From: Massospora cicadina
Taxonomy: Eukaryota > Entomophthoromycota > Entomophthoromycetes > Entomophthorales > Entomophthoraceae
DNA length: 64,000 nt
Assembly (NCBI GenBank): GCA_022478985.1
Contig: JAKSZP010018512.1
Coordinates: 118,409 to 182,408 of the forward strand
Direction of reading: 5' to 3'
Shown: piece after piece, positions 24,128 through 35,576 of the stretch
Position numbering within the stretch: position 1 is the stretch's first letter
Layout of the letters: each line of letters opens with the position of its first letter
Position numbers and translations under genes: made by a program
Notes under the pieces: generated by a model
Seen by the model: the letters and a program-made list of their open reading frames with translations, nothing else
Database searches by the model: none
Told to the model about the DNA's origin: nothing

Positions 24128-26395
24128 ACAAAAGTCTACGTTATGGTTGATTCTATTGCAATGGGTGCAGTATAATTCAGGTGTAGGCGAATCAAGGGGT
24201 GTAACAGCTGACGCTTGGGGCTGAGGCTTATTGTTGTTAAAACAAGATGGCCCAGCGGGTTTATTTAGTTCAGCAGGAATTTTTAAAATAGCTTCTTTGA
24301 TATGGAGGAAGGACGTCAAGTTGGAGTTTACCGCCTAAAATAAAGTAGAATATTAGGCGTATTTTTAAATTCCAAAAATGGGGCAGTAATAGAATCAGCT
24401 CTACCACTGCCTCCCCAAGTTTGGTTCTGGTACAGGAACTTTGGGTAGGGGATGACTATGACTGCTTTGGCGTTGCACACCAATGCCCCAAACCGAAATA
24501 GCAAGTGGCAAAGGCGGTCCATGGAGTTCCTGGCCTATCATACGCCGCACATGGAGGTTTTCCAGATTTTATCTTCCTTTCCCAATCATTTGATTTCCCA
24601 TTAATTGGTGTGGTATTGTCCCCAGGTCGGCCCACCTTGAATAAAATATAATAGCATCAGCTAACGTGAGATGATTCCCATGCAACCAACAATTAAGCCT
24701 CAAGGTAAAAACAATTGGCAAACTCATATATAGTCTCTCCCCAATTAAGACTTATTTCCATGAAGATCTATTTTTGGTTGTATAGAGTTAGGTCGCTCCC
24801 AAGTTCCCAGAGCAAAGCAGTCTTGGTGTCAGTCCAAGTATGACAATGCATTAGATGGGGGACCATAATGTCTTGAGCCATGCAACTAAGACAGTTTGTC
24901 AGGCGTTTGAGACGTTGGTGATTGTTCACTTCCTCCATAGAGTTTTTGTAGCAATATAAGAAGGAGAAGATGCTTCTCTCTCCAAGGGACGTATTTTTTA
25001 TATGAGGGTTTAAACGTACCACTTAGGAGAGTTGGAGGCCAAATGACATGAACTGGCACTGAGACTGCGCTTTTACCTAACAAAGAAGCGGTATCTTAGG
25101 AATAATCTTGAAGATGAAGTGCATCCACTTGACTCCATAGATCGTTTTATCTTCAATTACTAAGTCTACTCACTAATGAGCGGCACTAAGAGCCAATTTT
25201 GTGGTGACAAGTTGGTTTACCTGCCACATCTTGTTTTTTAAGGCTGTAGTGACGTCTTAGAGTTTGAGTTGATGTTGCTTGATGGCAAGCACTCTTTGCT
25301 CCAACCCACATACCACAGCAGGTAGGGCTGCCAAGTTCCCAAGACGTTCATGATGAGCGGTTAGGGAAATTTCAGAGGAGAGGGAAACTTTATCCTGAGT
25401 GATTTAGGCTCCTTGGGTGATGCGTCCTAATTGGAAAGTAGAGTTTTTAACTTGCTGAATTAATTCCTGGAGGTATTCATCAGGGACTCCTGGGTCAGCA
25501 CTTGGTCCAGGAGGTCCTCTTGGCCCAGGGGTCCACATCCACCATCCTTTCTATCATAGCCGGGGGCCCTGTTCACCATCACGCCCATCATATCTGGGAA
25601 GTATGCGCTCACCAGGGACTCCTTGTGGCCCTGAAAAAATGGAGGCTATTCTGGCCTTCACATACTTCATAGATCTTTCTTCTAATGACTGGAGGCGTTC
25701 GTCCACAGAGGTGATAAAATCATCAAATTCAGCTTATAAATTGAGGGTAAAATCTAAGACCTGATTATGAATAATGACCTCTAGTTGACTAAAACGATTA
25801 GTGAGTTCCGTCTAAACAAAAATTTATGATTCCCTGATTCAGACGGGTTAACACATCTTGTATCTCATTGATGAGCTGCCAATTTTCCAATGTAGTGTTT
25901 CAGTTTTCACAGTTGAACTGGGGAGAAGATTATAGAATTAGAGAATCTGCGATTATATTGTCTCCAACAACTGTAAATGATGAAGTGATTTCTGATGATG
26001 GAACCTCACACTAGAGTAGATGGAACAATTTAGAATGTACAGAGTGACGTATATAGCGTTCCATTTGTATAGCTCCAACATGATCTACATTGAGCAAAGG
26101 ACTTTGAGCCAATATCATCATAGGGGCTGGCACTGCAAGAGCCCATCTTCTATTAGCTCAGCCTCCAGGGACAAAGGCCCAAGATTAGATGAGGTGGAGG
26201 GCTTCACTGAAGTCTGATAAGTGTAATTGATACTGCTATGTGGATAGAGTGTGGAGGGTCACCTCCAATGATGGGGGAAATAGAATGATGCAGGTCAAAG
26301 CTGTATCTCCTATATGCATATTGATTGCCCAGTCACTAAGATGAGCAGCTTCACAATCTGCGTCAAATTCTGAAGCTGAATTGTTATTGTCCATT
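24128..26395 (-). pseudogene. A2 gag: coiled coil, collagen-like part, capsid, zinc knuckle
   Basis: Starts MDNNNSASEFDADCEAA (ATG complement near 26395). A heptad-rich segment (DDFITSVDERLQSLEERSMK, about 25670-25740) leads directly into a Gly-X-Y stretch at 25490-25645, seen in different frames as GPQGVPGER, DGRDGEQGP and GPRGPPGPSADPG. The capsid-like part follows at 24740-25080 (DIMVPHLMHCHTWTDTKTAL). The zinc knuckle at 24128-24169 reads CTHCNRINHNVDFC, a complete CX2CX4HX4C. Several stops and frameshifts. Gag forms the particle and packages RNA. Confidence 0.75.
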
Positions 26396-26439
26396 TTTAT
26401 TCTATTTTATATTTTCACCGTGAACTTGGGGTGTAACTG

Positions 26440-26453
26440 ACAGGGAGCACCAA
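26440..26453 (-). promoter_or_regulatory. Primer binding site of A2
   Basis: The minus strand reads TGGTGCTCCCTGTC just inside the 5' LTR. TGG at the start pairs with the CCA end of a tRNA. The same 10 bases are present in A3 (43580) and A4 (60219). I cannot name the tRNA. Confidence 0.75.
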
Positions 26454-26456
26454 TTT

Positions 26457-27023
26457 TATTGGGTTCATGAGGGTTGTAACCACGTATCCCTTAATCTTTT
26501 GAGGCCAGGGAACCTGAAGCTCCTGGGTGTTGTATTATACCTTTTGCTTTACTTGGTTAAAAAGTCTTTACCTTAGATACTATACCTGGAGGGTAAATCC
26601 TAAATATGTTCGTCCCTAAGTTGATAGAGGTAGGCCAATTAAGACTTAAAAAGGCAAAGAAGAGAGAACCTTTTATTTGCCTAGAATTTACAGTATAAGG
26701 GAGATCAGGGAGGTTTTCTTGGTAAATCTCCAAGCAGTCCAAGCTAAGATCTATAATTTTCACAAATTGGGGATTCTGCGGCAGGCTAGTCATCTCAGTC
26801 GAATAGGATTCACTTTCCACATGGGTTGGGTTTGAACCTAGAGGTTAGGAAGCTCTGAGGGAACAATAATCAACCGCATAAGCTGGGGTAACACCTGACT
26901 TTAAGAGCCCTTGGATTTTGTTGTGAATTTTCTCCAATAAATGTTTGGGCTATTTGGTTGGATTGGGGTCAATTTCCTTTATTTAAAACATCCAAATGTC
27001 CAATTTGGGTAAGATTCCCAAAT
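26457..27023 (-). repeat. 5' LTR of A2
   Basis: Partner of 19716-20276. Its outer ends are more worn than those of the 3' LTR (TATTGGG and TCCCAAAT instead of TGTCAGG and TCCTGACA). Confidence 0.8.
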
Positions 27024-27024
27024 G

Positions 27025-27340
27025 AATTACTAAACTTATTGATGAGCACCTAAAGTATAAAAACTAAAGTAAATTGATAAATTTCTGGTCAGTGTTATAA
27101 ATTTGTTTAACTTTAAATAAATTGGAAATAGTAAATGATAGTTGTGATTTGCATGCCAGGTTAGATTTTTGTTACAAATTACTTGAATTTGGTTCTTAAA
27201 ATAGTTGACCCCTCCACCAATTTAGATGGTATCATTTTAAATAGCTTTATAGTACCTAGGATGAGCTACCTGTAAGGGAAATACAAATATGGATTATATT
27301 TTACAAGGGGTATGATTCATTGTTATAAAAACTTTTAAAA
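27025..27340 (+). repeat. Dispersed repeat R, CpG-depleted copy
   Basis: Aligns with 56760-57065 in the same orientation over about 300 bp (shared gcatgccaggtt, ttgttacaaat, ggatgagc and aaatatgg blocks). At most CpG positions of the other copy this one has TpG or CpA. It begins immediately at the A2 edge. Confidence 0.75.
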
Positions 27341-29071
27341 TTGTCAATCCATCATCAGATGTTCCCTTTGTCTTAACCCAGCAGCCCATTTAATCATTAT
27401 CATCGGAGTTTTCTTTGAACTCAAAATTCTCTTTCCCTTTGAAAATTTCATTTGATTAAGTATATGGGCCTGCTCACAATTTTCAATAAAGTATCAAAAA
27501 TGCTCTGCGCTTTTTTTTCTGCTGTTTTTTCAAGTTTATCTTCACCCTGCCATCTCAGGTATTTTGTGCTAATGTCCCATTGCAAACACCGGCCACCAAC
27601 AACCAACATGAATAATAATCCTAAAATCTGAGGTTCTCTCAAACCTCAGGTCATGGTCAACCTGAGATTCCTGAGCCCTCATGACAAAGTTGTGATCCTT
27701 CCAGGGATGACACCCAAGAACCTATAGCTACTTACCTGTTGATCAGATGACTGAAATCTACTTTATGAGGAACTGCGCCAAGTTGAACCTTAAAAGTTTG
27801 ACCATGGTTTATTGATAAGCGGTTTAAAAACTATAATGTTTGGAGAGATGACTACGGATTCAGCTCCCAACAACATTTTCAAGAGGTGACCAGCCTGCTC
27901 ACTGAAACTTTTCAAAAATGGCACAGTGCCAACCTACCTTCCAAATCTTGGACCTAATGGCAAACTTGTCCCAATAGAAATTGAATTTCATCCGCTCAAC
28001 TCTGAAAAAGTTTATAGCAGCTTCATCTTCAGAATATATCAGTATTAGAAAATTTCACACCAGATTTGAGGACCTTATGGGACTTTGTGGACATATTACC
28101 TACTGGTACTGCAAGGAAGTCAATTAGCAACTCCACAGATGGTTCATCAGTACCCTTAAAACCCCTTACCTTGACTCAGTATACCTAGCACAACCAACTT
28201 GCATGGATCAAGCCATTACCGTTTGCTGAAACAATGCAAGAATGGTAAATTGCTGCCATAACTGACCCTGAAATTCGGCTTCAGCAAACTTGGATGCCAG
28301 AGATTTGGATGCCTCTGACACCAAATATATTCCAAAAGTTTATGGCCTTAAACCACCCTTAGAAGTGATTCAACAGATACACTATTAACTGAGAAAGTCC
28401 AGCAAATGACCATATTAGTTCAGGGGCGGCAGCCCTACAACAACCTTTGATGATTTTATTGCAGCCAACTGGGGCATCACTTCTGTCAAGGTTGAGCCCC
28501 TTGCACTTAATGCCAGATAGTACATCTGGGTGACTGTTGCCCTTATTGAGGACATCAACCCTGGGCCATGCCACCTAACCTGGGGTCTGCAACTTGCCTC
28601 CTTCATTTCACCAGTCTAATCCTCCTCATCCCAGAATGCCAGCTCAACACATGATCAAGGATATCCAAACTTGATAACCATTGTGACCAATTTGATATGT
28701 GAATGAAGTTCTCTTGTACAAATTTGACCAATTGGCCTTACCTTTAGAAGAATATGCCACCAAAAGGAAAAAATTGAATAGACTATGAGCTCAGATGGTA
28801 CCCCAAATTGCTGAAGAAAGTTAAGGTTGATGGCTTACTGAATGCTGAATCCCAAAGATGTCCAATAACCATGGAATCCCTATGGAGGCGTATGATGAGT
28901 TCCAGAGTCCAATCAAATGCTCAGTAATTGCCTTTACTTGACTGTCATCAAATATCAAAATGAATAAAAAATAAAAACCTACAATCCCAAACTACACTGT
29001 AAAAAACAAGTTTTGGCTGCCCCTCTAATAATAATCTGACCCAGCCGTTCAGTTCCAAAAACTTGCCCCTC
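27341..29071 (+). pseudogene. Decayed coding-like DNA, probably the 5' part of old gypsy H
   Basis: Many short conserved-looking peptide runs in changing plus-strand frames (for example DPEIRLQQTWMPEIWMPL near 28270 and NWGITSVKVEPLALNA near 28465), but I cannot assign a domain. The sequence is cut at 29071 by A3 and, judging from the CCCTC duplication, continues at 55038. There a Ty3/gypsy RT start appears, so this side most likely held gag. That assignment is an inference from position only. Confidence 0.4.
29067..29071. repeat. Target-site duplication CCCTC of A3 (partner 55033-55037)
   Basis: CCCTC immediately precedes TGTTAGAG at 29072 and immediately follows the ...ACAATA end of the 3' LTR at 55032. 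A 5 bp duplication is standard for Ty3/gypsy integrase. Confidence 0.75.
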
Positions 29072-29302
29072 TGTTAGAGATACAACTAAGATGCCCAGAA
29101 TTACTCCAGATTGAGATTTAATATCTTGGTCTAATAATATTGTAAAATCCACGATGGGTATTTCCAATTCTCAATTTAACCGAAGAAAGACCCTTCAGAG
29201 TTATTGACCTCCTATGATGGGTGAGGATAAGTAATCCAAAAAAGTTTAGCAATTCAAGATGACCAAGCATGCAAAATGACCAAGCATTTTGAAGGGTTTA
29301 AG
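29072..29302 (+). repeat. A3 5' LTR, first part
   Basis: Starts TGTTAGAGATACAAC; the 3' LTR starts TGTTGGAGATACAAC at 49424. It shows the unoccupied form of the site where E sits in the 3' LTR (aaaatccacgatgggtattt). It is interrupted at 29302 by B. Confidence 0.85.
29298..29302. repeat. Target-site duplication of B: TTAAG (partner CTAAG, 43183-43187)
   Basis: Flanks B exactly and differs by one transition. Joining 29302 to 43188 restores the uninterrupted LTR sequence seen at 51830 (ggggctaagccct). Confidence 0.8.
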
Positions 29303-30343
29303 TGTGATGGATGGGGTCTCTGAACACTGCCACAAAGTAGTTAGGCAAGAGCGCCCAGGTAAGAGCCCACAGGCAGTTTAATTCTGCTGTGGAAATGTCC
29401 CTAATCTGACTATGTGGGGAGCACTTTACTATGAAAGTTTGCGCCACAGTCAGGACTATGCTGGCGCTCAGCAAGAAGGTTTGACCCCCAGAAAGAGCAT
29501 ATAAAGACTCAATGGCCTTGTTGAAGTCCAAGCTGTGGTCCATGTGCAGTTTCCCTTAAGGCCTCAATAAACTGATTTCTGATTTCAAAAATTTATTTTT
29601 TAATTTATTAAGTTTATTGTAAGATTATAAAAGATGAAACTGTGGGAAGCAGTTTCATCAGCTCAGATTTATACTGAGCTTAGGGAGAAGAGCGGGTATT
29701 GTTCTCTGCGGAGTCCACATGCATCTTCTCATCAACAGGCATAACCTGAGGATCTAGACCCTCAATTTCCTTGTTGAGACCTGCTCCAGAACTAGGACCA
29801 GGTACCCTCACAGTTGCAGAAACTTTTCCACATTCATTACTCGCTTCAAATAGTTCTCAAAGCCCAGGCCATTCTCTTTGCCCGTATTCCTTGATATTGC
29901 CAACAGGGGTTTGGCAGCATCCAATTAGCTGAAGCACCATTTATGAGAGTTATCCTCAAAGCCCTTTTTGGTAATATTTCATTTGGCGGCATCTGGTTGC
30001 CCAGAGCGCCATTTACAAGGATTTTCATCCTTGTTGATACGTTTGGAGACCTTGGATTTGGCCGCACCTGGTTGGCTGGAAATTTGTGTCCAAGGGTCCA
30101 CTACCTCATCGCCACATTTGGTAATATTTGATTTGGCAGCATCTGGTTGTCCAGAACGCCAGTTTAAGGCTTTCCTTTATCGTCAGCCTCACAATTTCTA
30201 TTTAGCCTCAATTTCAAGGCATCTGATTTGTCAGATTGCCATTTACAAAATTGTAGCTATCATGCCCCTCTCCCTTAGCCTCAAACATTGCCCTAGGGAG
30301 GATTGGGGCAATGTGATGGTCAGGCAACGCCTTGACCACTACA
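29303..30343 (-). repeat. 3' LTR of B
   Basis: Plus strand begins TGTGATGG and ends GACCACTACA. The sense polypurine tract GGGGGGATGA (complement of 30344-30353) lies right next to it. Inside, at about 29905-30165, four degenerate units of roughly 75 bp repeat a ggc(a/g)gca(t/c)c(t)ggttg core. TATA-like and AT-rich tracts lie near 29590-29630. Confidence 0.85.
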
Positions 30344-30353
30344 TCATCCCCCC

Positions 30354-30652
30354 AGATGAGAGCCTCCTCCAATTCCAGAACTCCTCCGCCTTCTGAAGGC
30401 AGTTGCTGCAGTCATTGGCAGTCTGTCAGGTGGACTCTTCCACTGAGTAACCTACCCATTTGACTAGATACCACGTTTTTTTGAGAGATTTTCATTGACC
30501 AGGATTTCCTCCACTTCATACTCAGCCTCTCCTAGGTTTCCCGAGTGGAATGGGTCCAGTTTCTCTGGAAGAGGGCCTTCAAACTTCTTCAGTTGTGAGA
30601 CATGCAGTACTGGATGCACGCGAGATCCTTGGGAAACTCCAGTTTGTACGCC
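30354..30652 (-). pseudogene. B integrase tail and chromodomain (part after element C)
   Basis: The minus strand reads GSRVHPVLHVSQLKKFEGPL, then EAEYEVEEILVNENLSKKRG, a stop, KWVGYSVEEST and further downstream AEEFWN. This is the end of a chromovirus integrase and its chromodomain; two conserved Trp codons are now stops (TGG to TAG/TGA). The N-terminal portion continues at 36738, across element C. Confidence 0.8.
30648..30652. repeat. Target-site duplication ACGCC of C (partner 36733-36737)
   Basis: Perfect 5 bp duplication at both ends of element C, within the B integrase gene. Confidence 0.9.
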
Positions 30653-31816
30653 TGTAAGTCCCAGGGAATGTCCTCTGGGCGTCAATTGGGCCATTTTCCC
30701 ATTCCTGAGCAAGAAAGCACTTAAGAGGATGGCTGTACCCCTCGTTACTCAGGATGATCTCACTCATGTGGTAGATGAGCGCTGGGTAACAGCCCTCCCA
30801 CTTTAGATCCCGCATCCAGTACCCACACTCTCCTCAGCAGAATTGCTGCAAGGAATCAGTGAAATCTGTACTGAGATTGTTGAAATGAAATTGATCATAA
30901 CTAATTCGAGTGGCAATCAGCCTGATGCTCAGATTTCAAATTGGTTGAGAAGGTATGAAGAATGATCTATAGGCCGGAATGCCTGACAGTTGTGATTTGG
31001 TTAACATGACAATCAGAAAAATAAACCCTTCCCAAATTCATTAGGGATCACCCCTGATAGGCAGGTAACAGCATCAGACACCATTGATGAGGTTTCAAAG
31101 CTTTCTGCTGGCAAATCAGGCGTTGCGCCTGATGCAATGCCAATGACCAAACAAATGGCCCAGTGACTGAGCATGGGCGGTTTGGACATCCTGAACCTGT
31201 TCCCAACCAAATGGGCCCACCCCTATGTGGGGTGGCCTTGGGGGATTCCGGCTGCTTGTCAGGCTAAACGCCATTGCACCAACCATCAGAAATGCAGTCA
31301 AGCCTCAGTTCAGATGTTTGAGGTTGAACCAACAGCAACTCAGCCTGCCGCCAAATTCTTTTGATGTCAGTTCCCAGTTAAATTATCTGTTCCCTATTCC
31401 CAAACAATTTGCTGGTTAGGTTGAACTTACAGGACCTGATCCCAGCTTGTTTCCCCTCCAAATTGACTACTATTTAATCAGTCACATCGCACTGAGAAAA
31501 TTGTTGGTCAATTTTTCTTCTTTAAAAATTTCCATTAATAAATACTCCCCAAAATTTAGTTTTTATATGTTGAGAACTAAGCCGCCTTTTCTGCCGATGC
31601 TCTCATACCCCTCAGGGTTAATGGCCCTGTTTGTCTGGTATTTTATTTTGTGCCTGTACAAAATTCTGGCTCACTGGCAGATATTGGTGGAACTCCTTAT
31701 CAGTTCTATATTCGTCATATCAGCAGCAGTGCCTTGGGCATTCTGGTTTGCCTTTTGGGTGCTCTGGCACCTTGGCTGGCAGGCCAGTCTAATTCTTACT
31801 TGCTGTTCGCCTGACA
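30653..31816 (+). repeat. 5' LTR of C
   Basis: 1164 bp, TGTAAGTCCC to CGCCTGACA. An open frame across its right end (31447 onward) is hydrophobic, but it lies in LTR sequence and I do not call it a gene. Confidence 0.9.
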
Positions 31817-32049
31817 TAATCAACCAACCATTATTCTTAGCCATTTCCGCCTTTCTCGCATATATTGGCGCAGCAATGGTCCCTTATTTCAAAGTGAACC
31901 AGGCTGTGAAGAATATTATCTATTTCCACATGAGTCCAGTCCCACTCAAGGCTCCAAACCCATACCCCATAGTTGTTGCGGCTATTCTGCCCATGTCAGC
32001 AGAATCTGACATCCCGACTTGCAACTAGTTTACTCCCCACCAAAGCCTA
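31817..32049 (+). other. C leader, no gag
   Basis: 233 bp between the 5' LTR and the protease frame. It starts TAATCAACCAACC, so the primer site does not begin with TGG. A short hydrophobic frame crosses it, without capsid or zinc-knuckle features. Confidence 0.6.
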
Positions 32050-32577
32050 GTGGTTTCCCCTGACCCCACTACCATCTCTTCGGTATCACTGGATTTATCC
32101 ACAACTACCAATAAAGAGAACTCCGCTTACTTCTTAGTACCAATGAAGATTAGTGTTGGGTCCCATCACATCTCCTTTGCAGCCCTGGTGGACATTGGAG
32201 CCGCGGAAAATTTTATGAGTGTAGAACTGGCCCAGCAATTGGAACTTGCCATGGATGCAGGTCCTTCAGTGATGGTTGCGTCATCAGCCTCTCAGACTTT
32301 ATACCTGTTACATCAACCAGTCAAATTTTCAACACACCAGTTCAGCTTCTGCGACCGCTTTTCTGCTATGCTAAACTTGGTGTTCCCAGTGATCTTAGGA
32401 GTGGGATGGTGGCGCCGGCAACATGTCAAAATCCACCTGGAGTCTAACACGCTGTCATTTGCTAATGATCAACTGGAGGGTGAATTTCCCCTAGTTGACA
32501 CTCTTAAGAAAGCTCAAGGTTGCAGTTCTATCACGTCCCTCATCTCCCCTACAGGCATACCATCCAATTTTCCATAA
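32050..32577 (+). pseudogene. C aspartic protease region
   Basis: 175-residue open frame. FAALVDIGAAENFMS is the active-site block with D-I-G in place of D-T/S-G, a single transition. PVILGVGWWRRQHVKIHLES is the conserved region after the ILG motif found in chromovirus proteases. The reading ends before RT. The substitution probably abolishes activity. Confidence 0.8.
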
Positions 32578-32621
32578 ATTTTAATGCGCTATCAAAGCAT
32601 TTTTGATTCTGAAAAGACGGA

Positions 32622-33305
32622 TTGTTTGCCCCCCACACTAGATTTGACTGTTGTTTTTGCACAACGGTGGAGTTGGTGAATATCAACTGCCCGTTGTATC
32701 CCCATACAGCTGAGGAGGAGGCTGCACTCAACACCTGGTTGGATGATATGTTGAAAAAAGGGTGGTTGTTCAAGGAGATCTCACCAGTCACGTCTCCCAT
32801 CAGCTTCTTTAAAAAAGCCAATGGTTCTCTCCGCCCCTGTGTGGACTATGGACACTTAAATAAAATCACAGTTTTCGATCCCTACCCCCTGCCTTTAGAA
32901 CAGATAATAAGCTAAGCAATCGCCAAATCTCAGATGTTTTCTAAGCTGGATCTCGTCAATGCATTCAACCAGATTTGGGTAATGAAAGGGCAAGAATGGT
33001 TAACAGCAATCTGGACAAAGTGGGGCATTTTCCAATTCCGTGTAATGCCCTTTGGGCTGAAGAACGCTCCCGCTACATTTCAACACATGATTGACAATGT
33101 ACTGGGTGACCTCCAGTTTACCTGCGCAGTAGCATATATTGATGACATTCTGGTTCACTCCCCAACTCCTGAGAAGCACTCTACTGGCTTGGAAGCAGCT
33201 GTGGCCGCCTTGCATAAGGCAGGTTTGTTTGTCAAACCTTCCAAGTGTGAGCTCTATAAGGAGGAGGTTACCTTTCTTGGGAACCTCATCCTTAAAGATG
33301 GTTAA
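32622..33305 (+). pseudogene. C reverse transcriptase
   Basis: Motifs in order are SFFKKANGSLRPCVDYGHLN, YPLPLEQIIS, then a stop at 32914, SKLDLVNAFNQI, FRVMPFGLKNAPATFQHMID and the catalytic VAYIDDILVHSP, which keeps both aspartates. KPSKCELYKEEVTFLGN follows, and the frame stops at 33303. Two stops are the only obvious lesions in this stretch. Confidence 0.9.
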
Positions 33306-33887
33306 GCAATCCCTCCCAATAAATTGGATGCTGTCCGGGAATGGCCAACCCCAACTACCCAGAAACAACTATGGAGTTTCTTGGGAACCATCATTTTCTT
33401 AAAAAAGTTCTCCTCAGCACTTTCCCAGCTTGCTGCCCCGCTCCACCCCCTTAAAGGGAAAAATCTACCGTTTCTCTGGATGCCCAAATGCCAGCAGGCG
33501 TTTGAATCAATTAATGAGGTGGTTGTATCTCCTCCCATTTTAAAATACGCCAATCCCACCAAGCAATATATTGTTATATATGATGAATCATCAGTTGCCG
33601 TGGGGGCAGTGTTGCTCCAGGAGCACAATGGCTTGGAACGCCCGGTCGCCTACTTTTCCCAAAAGTTCACCTCTATGGAACAGTCTTAGGCTATTTATGA
33701 CAAGGAGTTGTCAGCCGTTGCATGGGCCCTAACTCATTGGAGGTACCTGTTACAGGGTGCCCACCATGAACTAATGGTCCGCATGGATCACCAGGCCCTT
33801 TTGTACTTTTGTAAACCCCAAAAATTGGCACATTGTCAAGCCTAAACCTATTAGGACCTGTGCAGTTTAAATTTCAAATATGAATTC
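33306..33887 (+). pseudogene. C RNase H
   Basis: PINKLDAVREWPTPTTQKQL leads in. YIVIYDESSVAVGAVLLQEH is the first RNase H block, then RPVAYFSQKFTSMEQS and a stop at 33688, YDKELSAVAWALTHWRYLLQ, and RMDHQALLYF. The end is frameshifted near 33840. Normal order and spacing for Ty3/gypsy. Confidence 0.85.
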
Positions 33888-34965
33888 ATGAAAAGTGCGC
33901 TCAATGTACTTCCTGATTTTATCAGCTGCAGCCCCACCCACTGTTCCATGGATCTGGAGGAAGTGGATCTTGTTACTGTGATTCCCACCACCCAAATCCT
34001 GTCAATTGTCCCCCCTGTTGTTTCTTCCATTGCTCTGGCCCCCGACGCTCCATTAGTTGCTCAGGTCTTAGCCAATCAAATGGCCCGCCTTGAGGGCGTG
34101 GAGCTGGTCAAACAGTTATATTACCAGAAGCATAAACACTCTCTATACTCACTGAAGGAGGGTCTTATATATTTTTGATCTCGCATTTGGGTTCCCCCTC
34201 CTTCCAAACTGAGGTATTCCGTGCACATCATGATCCCCCCATGGTTGGCCACCCTGGTACTAAGAAATGCATCGATTTGATCAAATGGACCTAAAATTGG
34301 GCGGGTTTGGCAAAGAAGTTCCAGCCTGGATCGCCAACTGCATTACTTTTGCTCAGGCTAAGTCAGACCGCTCCAGTAGAAAAGGTCTTTTACACCCCTT
34401 ACAGCAGGTGGAGGGTCCATGGATGTCAGTGTCCATGGATTTTATTGTCAAACTCCTCTGCTCTAACAGGTTCACAGCGTTGATTGTGGTGGTGGATCAT
34501 TTCACAAAATTTTCCCTCTTTATTCCTTGCCATTCCATGATTACGTTGGAGGAGACTGCCCGCCTTTTTGTTCATCACGTGTTCTCAATGTTTGGTCTCC
34601 CCAGAAGATTGTTAGCGACTGTGGTTCACAGTTCACGGTGCAATTTTGGAGTGAACTCCTATCTATCCTAAAGAATTCCCCTGCCATTCCACAGCATACC
34701 ATCTCCAGTCCGATGGACAGACTGAGCAAGTCAACCAGTCCTTGAACAGTACCTGCATTGTTATACTGCGGCTGCACAAGACACCTGGGCCAACAACATT
34801 CCCCTAACTCAATTTGCTTATAACAATGGAATGCACGCGTCTACAGGATTTTCGCCCTATGAAGCAACATTGGGTTACAATCCTTCATTTTTGATTGGTC
34901 CTTGCTTGTGACCTGAGGTCCAAGCTGCCGCGGATCACGCTGAACATATTAGGTCAACTCAATCC
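33888..34965 (+). pseudogene. C integrase core
   Basis: Zinc region remnants are HHDPPMVGHPG-like sequence near 34230 and NCITFAQAK near 34340 (both Cys positions partly lost). Core blocks are WMSVSMDFIVKLL with the first Asp, KIVSDCGSQF with the second Asp near 34607, and QTEQVNQS-like sequence near 34725, where Glu reads as Gln or in another frame. Two or more frameshifts. Needed for insertion into chromosomal DNA. Confidence 0.8.
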
Positions 34966-35576
34966 TTGGTGCGGGAACACCTCACCAAAGCTATTGATGA
35001 CTACAAGAGGTTTTCAGATCATAAGTGGCTCCCGTGTCACAATATTACAGTGGGTTCCTATGTTATGCTCAATACCCACCATTTACATATTCAAGTGCCT
35101 TCTCATAAATTCGCGAGTAAGCATTCCAGCCCCCATTTGGTGGAAGAGGTCTTGGGTAATGGCGCGTTCTGGTTGAAGCTTCCAGCTCACTGGAAACAGC
35201 ATCCCATCTTCCACGTTTCCCAGCTGTCACCCTTCAAGGGTATGGTCCCCACAGAACCTGAACCAATCATCATTGAGGATGTGGAAGAGGCTGAGGTGGA
35301 GAGCATCCTGGCATCCCACAAGTCCCGCCAGTCCGTCCAATATCTCATGGATTGGAAAGGTTACCCAGATTATGAGAACAGTTGGGTCATAACATGTGAT
35401 TGTGCGAACTGTATGGAATTGGTTGAAGCATTTCACAAAACCCACCCCACTGCTCCCCGCCCTCTCCAAAAACCTGCAATGGTAATGGCGATCAAGTTAC
35501 CCAAGGCGCACAAGAATGTGGCTCTTGTAAAGTTTCACGGTGGTGGTGCCCTTCCCTTGGAAAAAGGAAAGGGTAA
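34966..35576 (+). pseudogene. C integrase C-terminus and chromodomain
   Basis: The largest intact frame of C. NITVGSYVMLNTHHLHIQVP and KFASKHSSPHLVEEVLGNGA form the GPY/F-like module. HPIFHVSQLSPFKG is the conserved bridge. SVQYLMDWKGYPDYENSWV is the chromodomain with its aromatic residues. The reading stops at TAA 35574-35576, one base before the 3' LTR, with the polypurine tract GGAAAAAGGAAAGGG lying in the last codons. Confidence 0.9.

Larger units (their letters stand above)
19716..27023 (-). mobile_element. Element A2, full-length family A Ty3/gypsy (minus strand)
   Basis: Both LTRs are present (19716-20276 and 26457-27023) and the internal order on the minus strand is primer site, gag with collagen-like part, zinc knuckle, protease, dUTPase-like domain, RT, RNase H, integrase. 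There is no chromodomain. It abuts the truncated A1 at its left and a dispersed repeat at its right. I could not find a matching target duplication, so one flank may be rearranged. All domains carry stops or frameshifts, and the catalytic RT block is destroyed. Confidence 0.85.

Noticed and set aside
29968..30396. 142-residue plus-strand frame
   Set aside because: It lies wholly in the B LTR and chromodomain antisense; the second LTR copy does not keep the frame.
31447..32028. Hydrophobic 193-residue frame with membrane-like segments
   Set aside because: Two thirds lies in the LTR of element C and the same frame is broken in the 3' LTR, so it is not a conserved gene.
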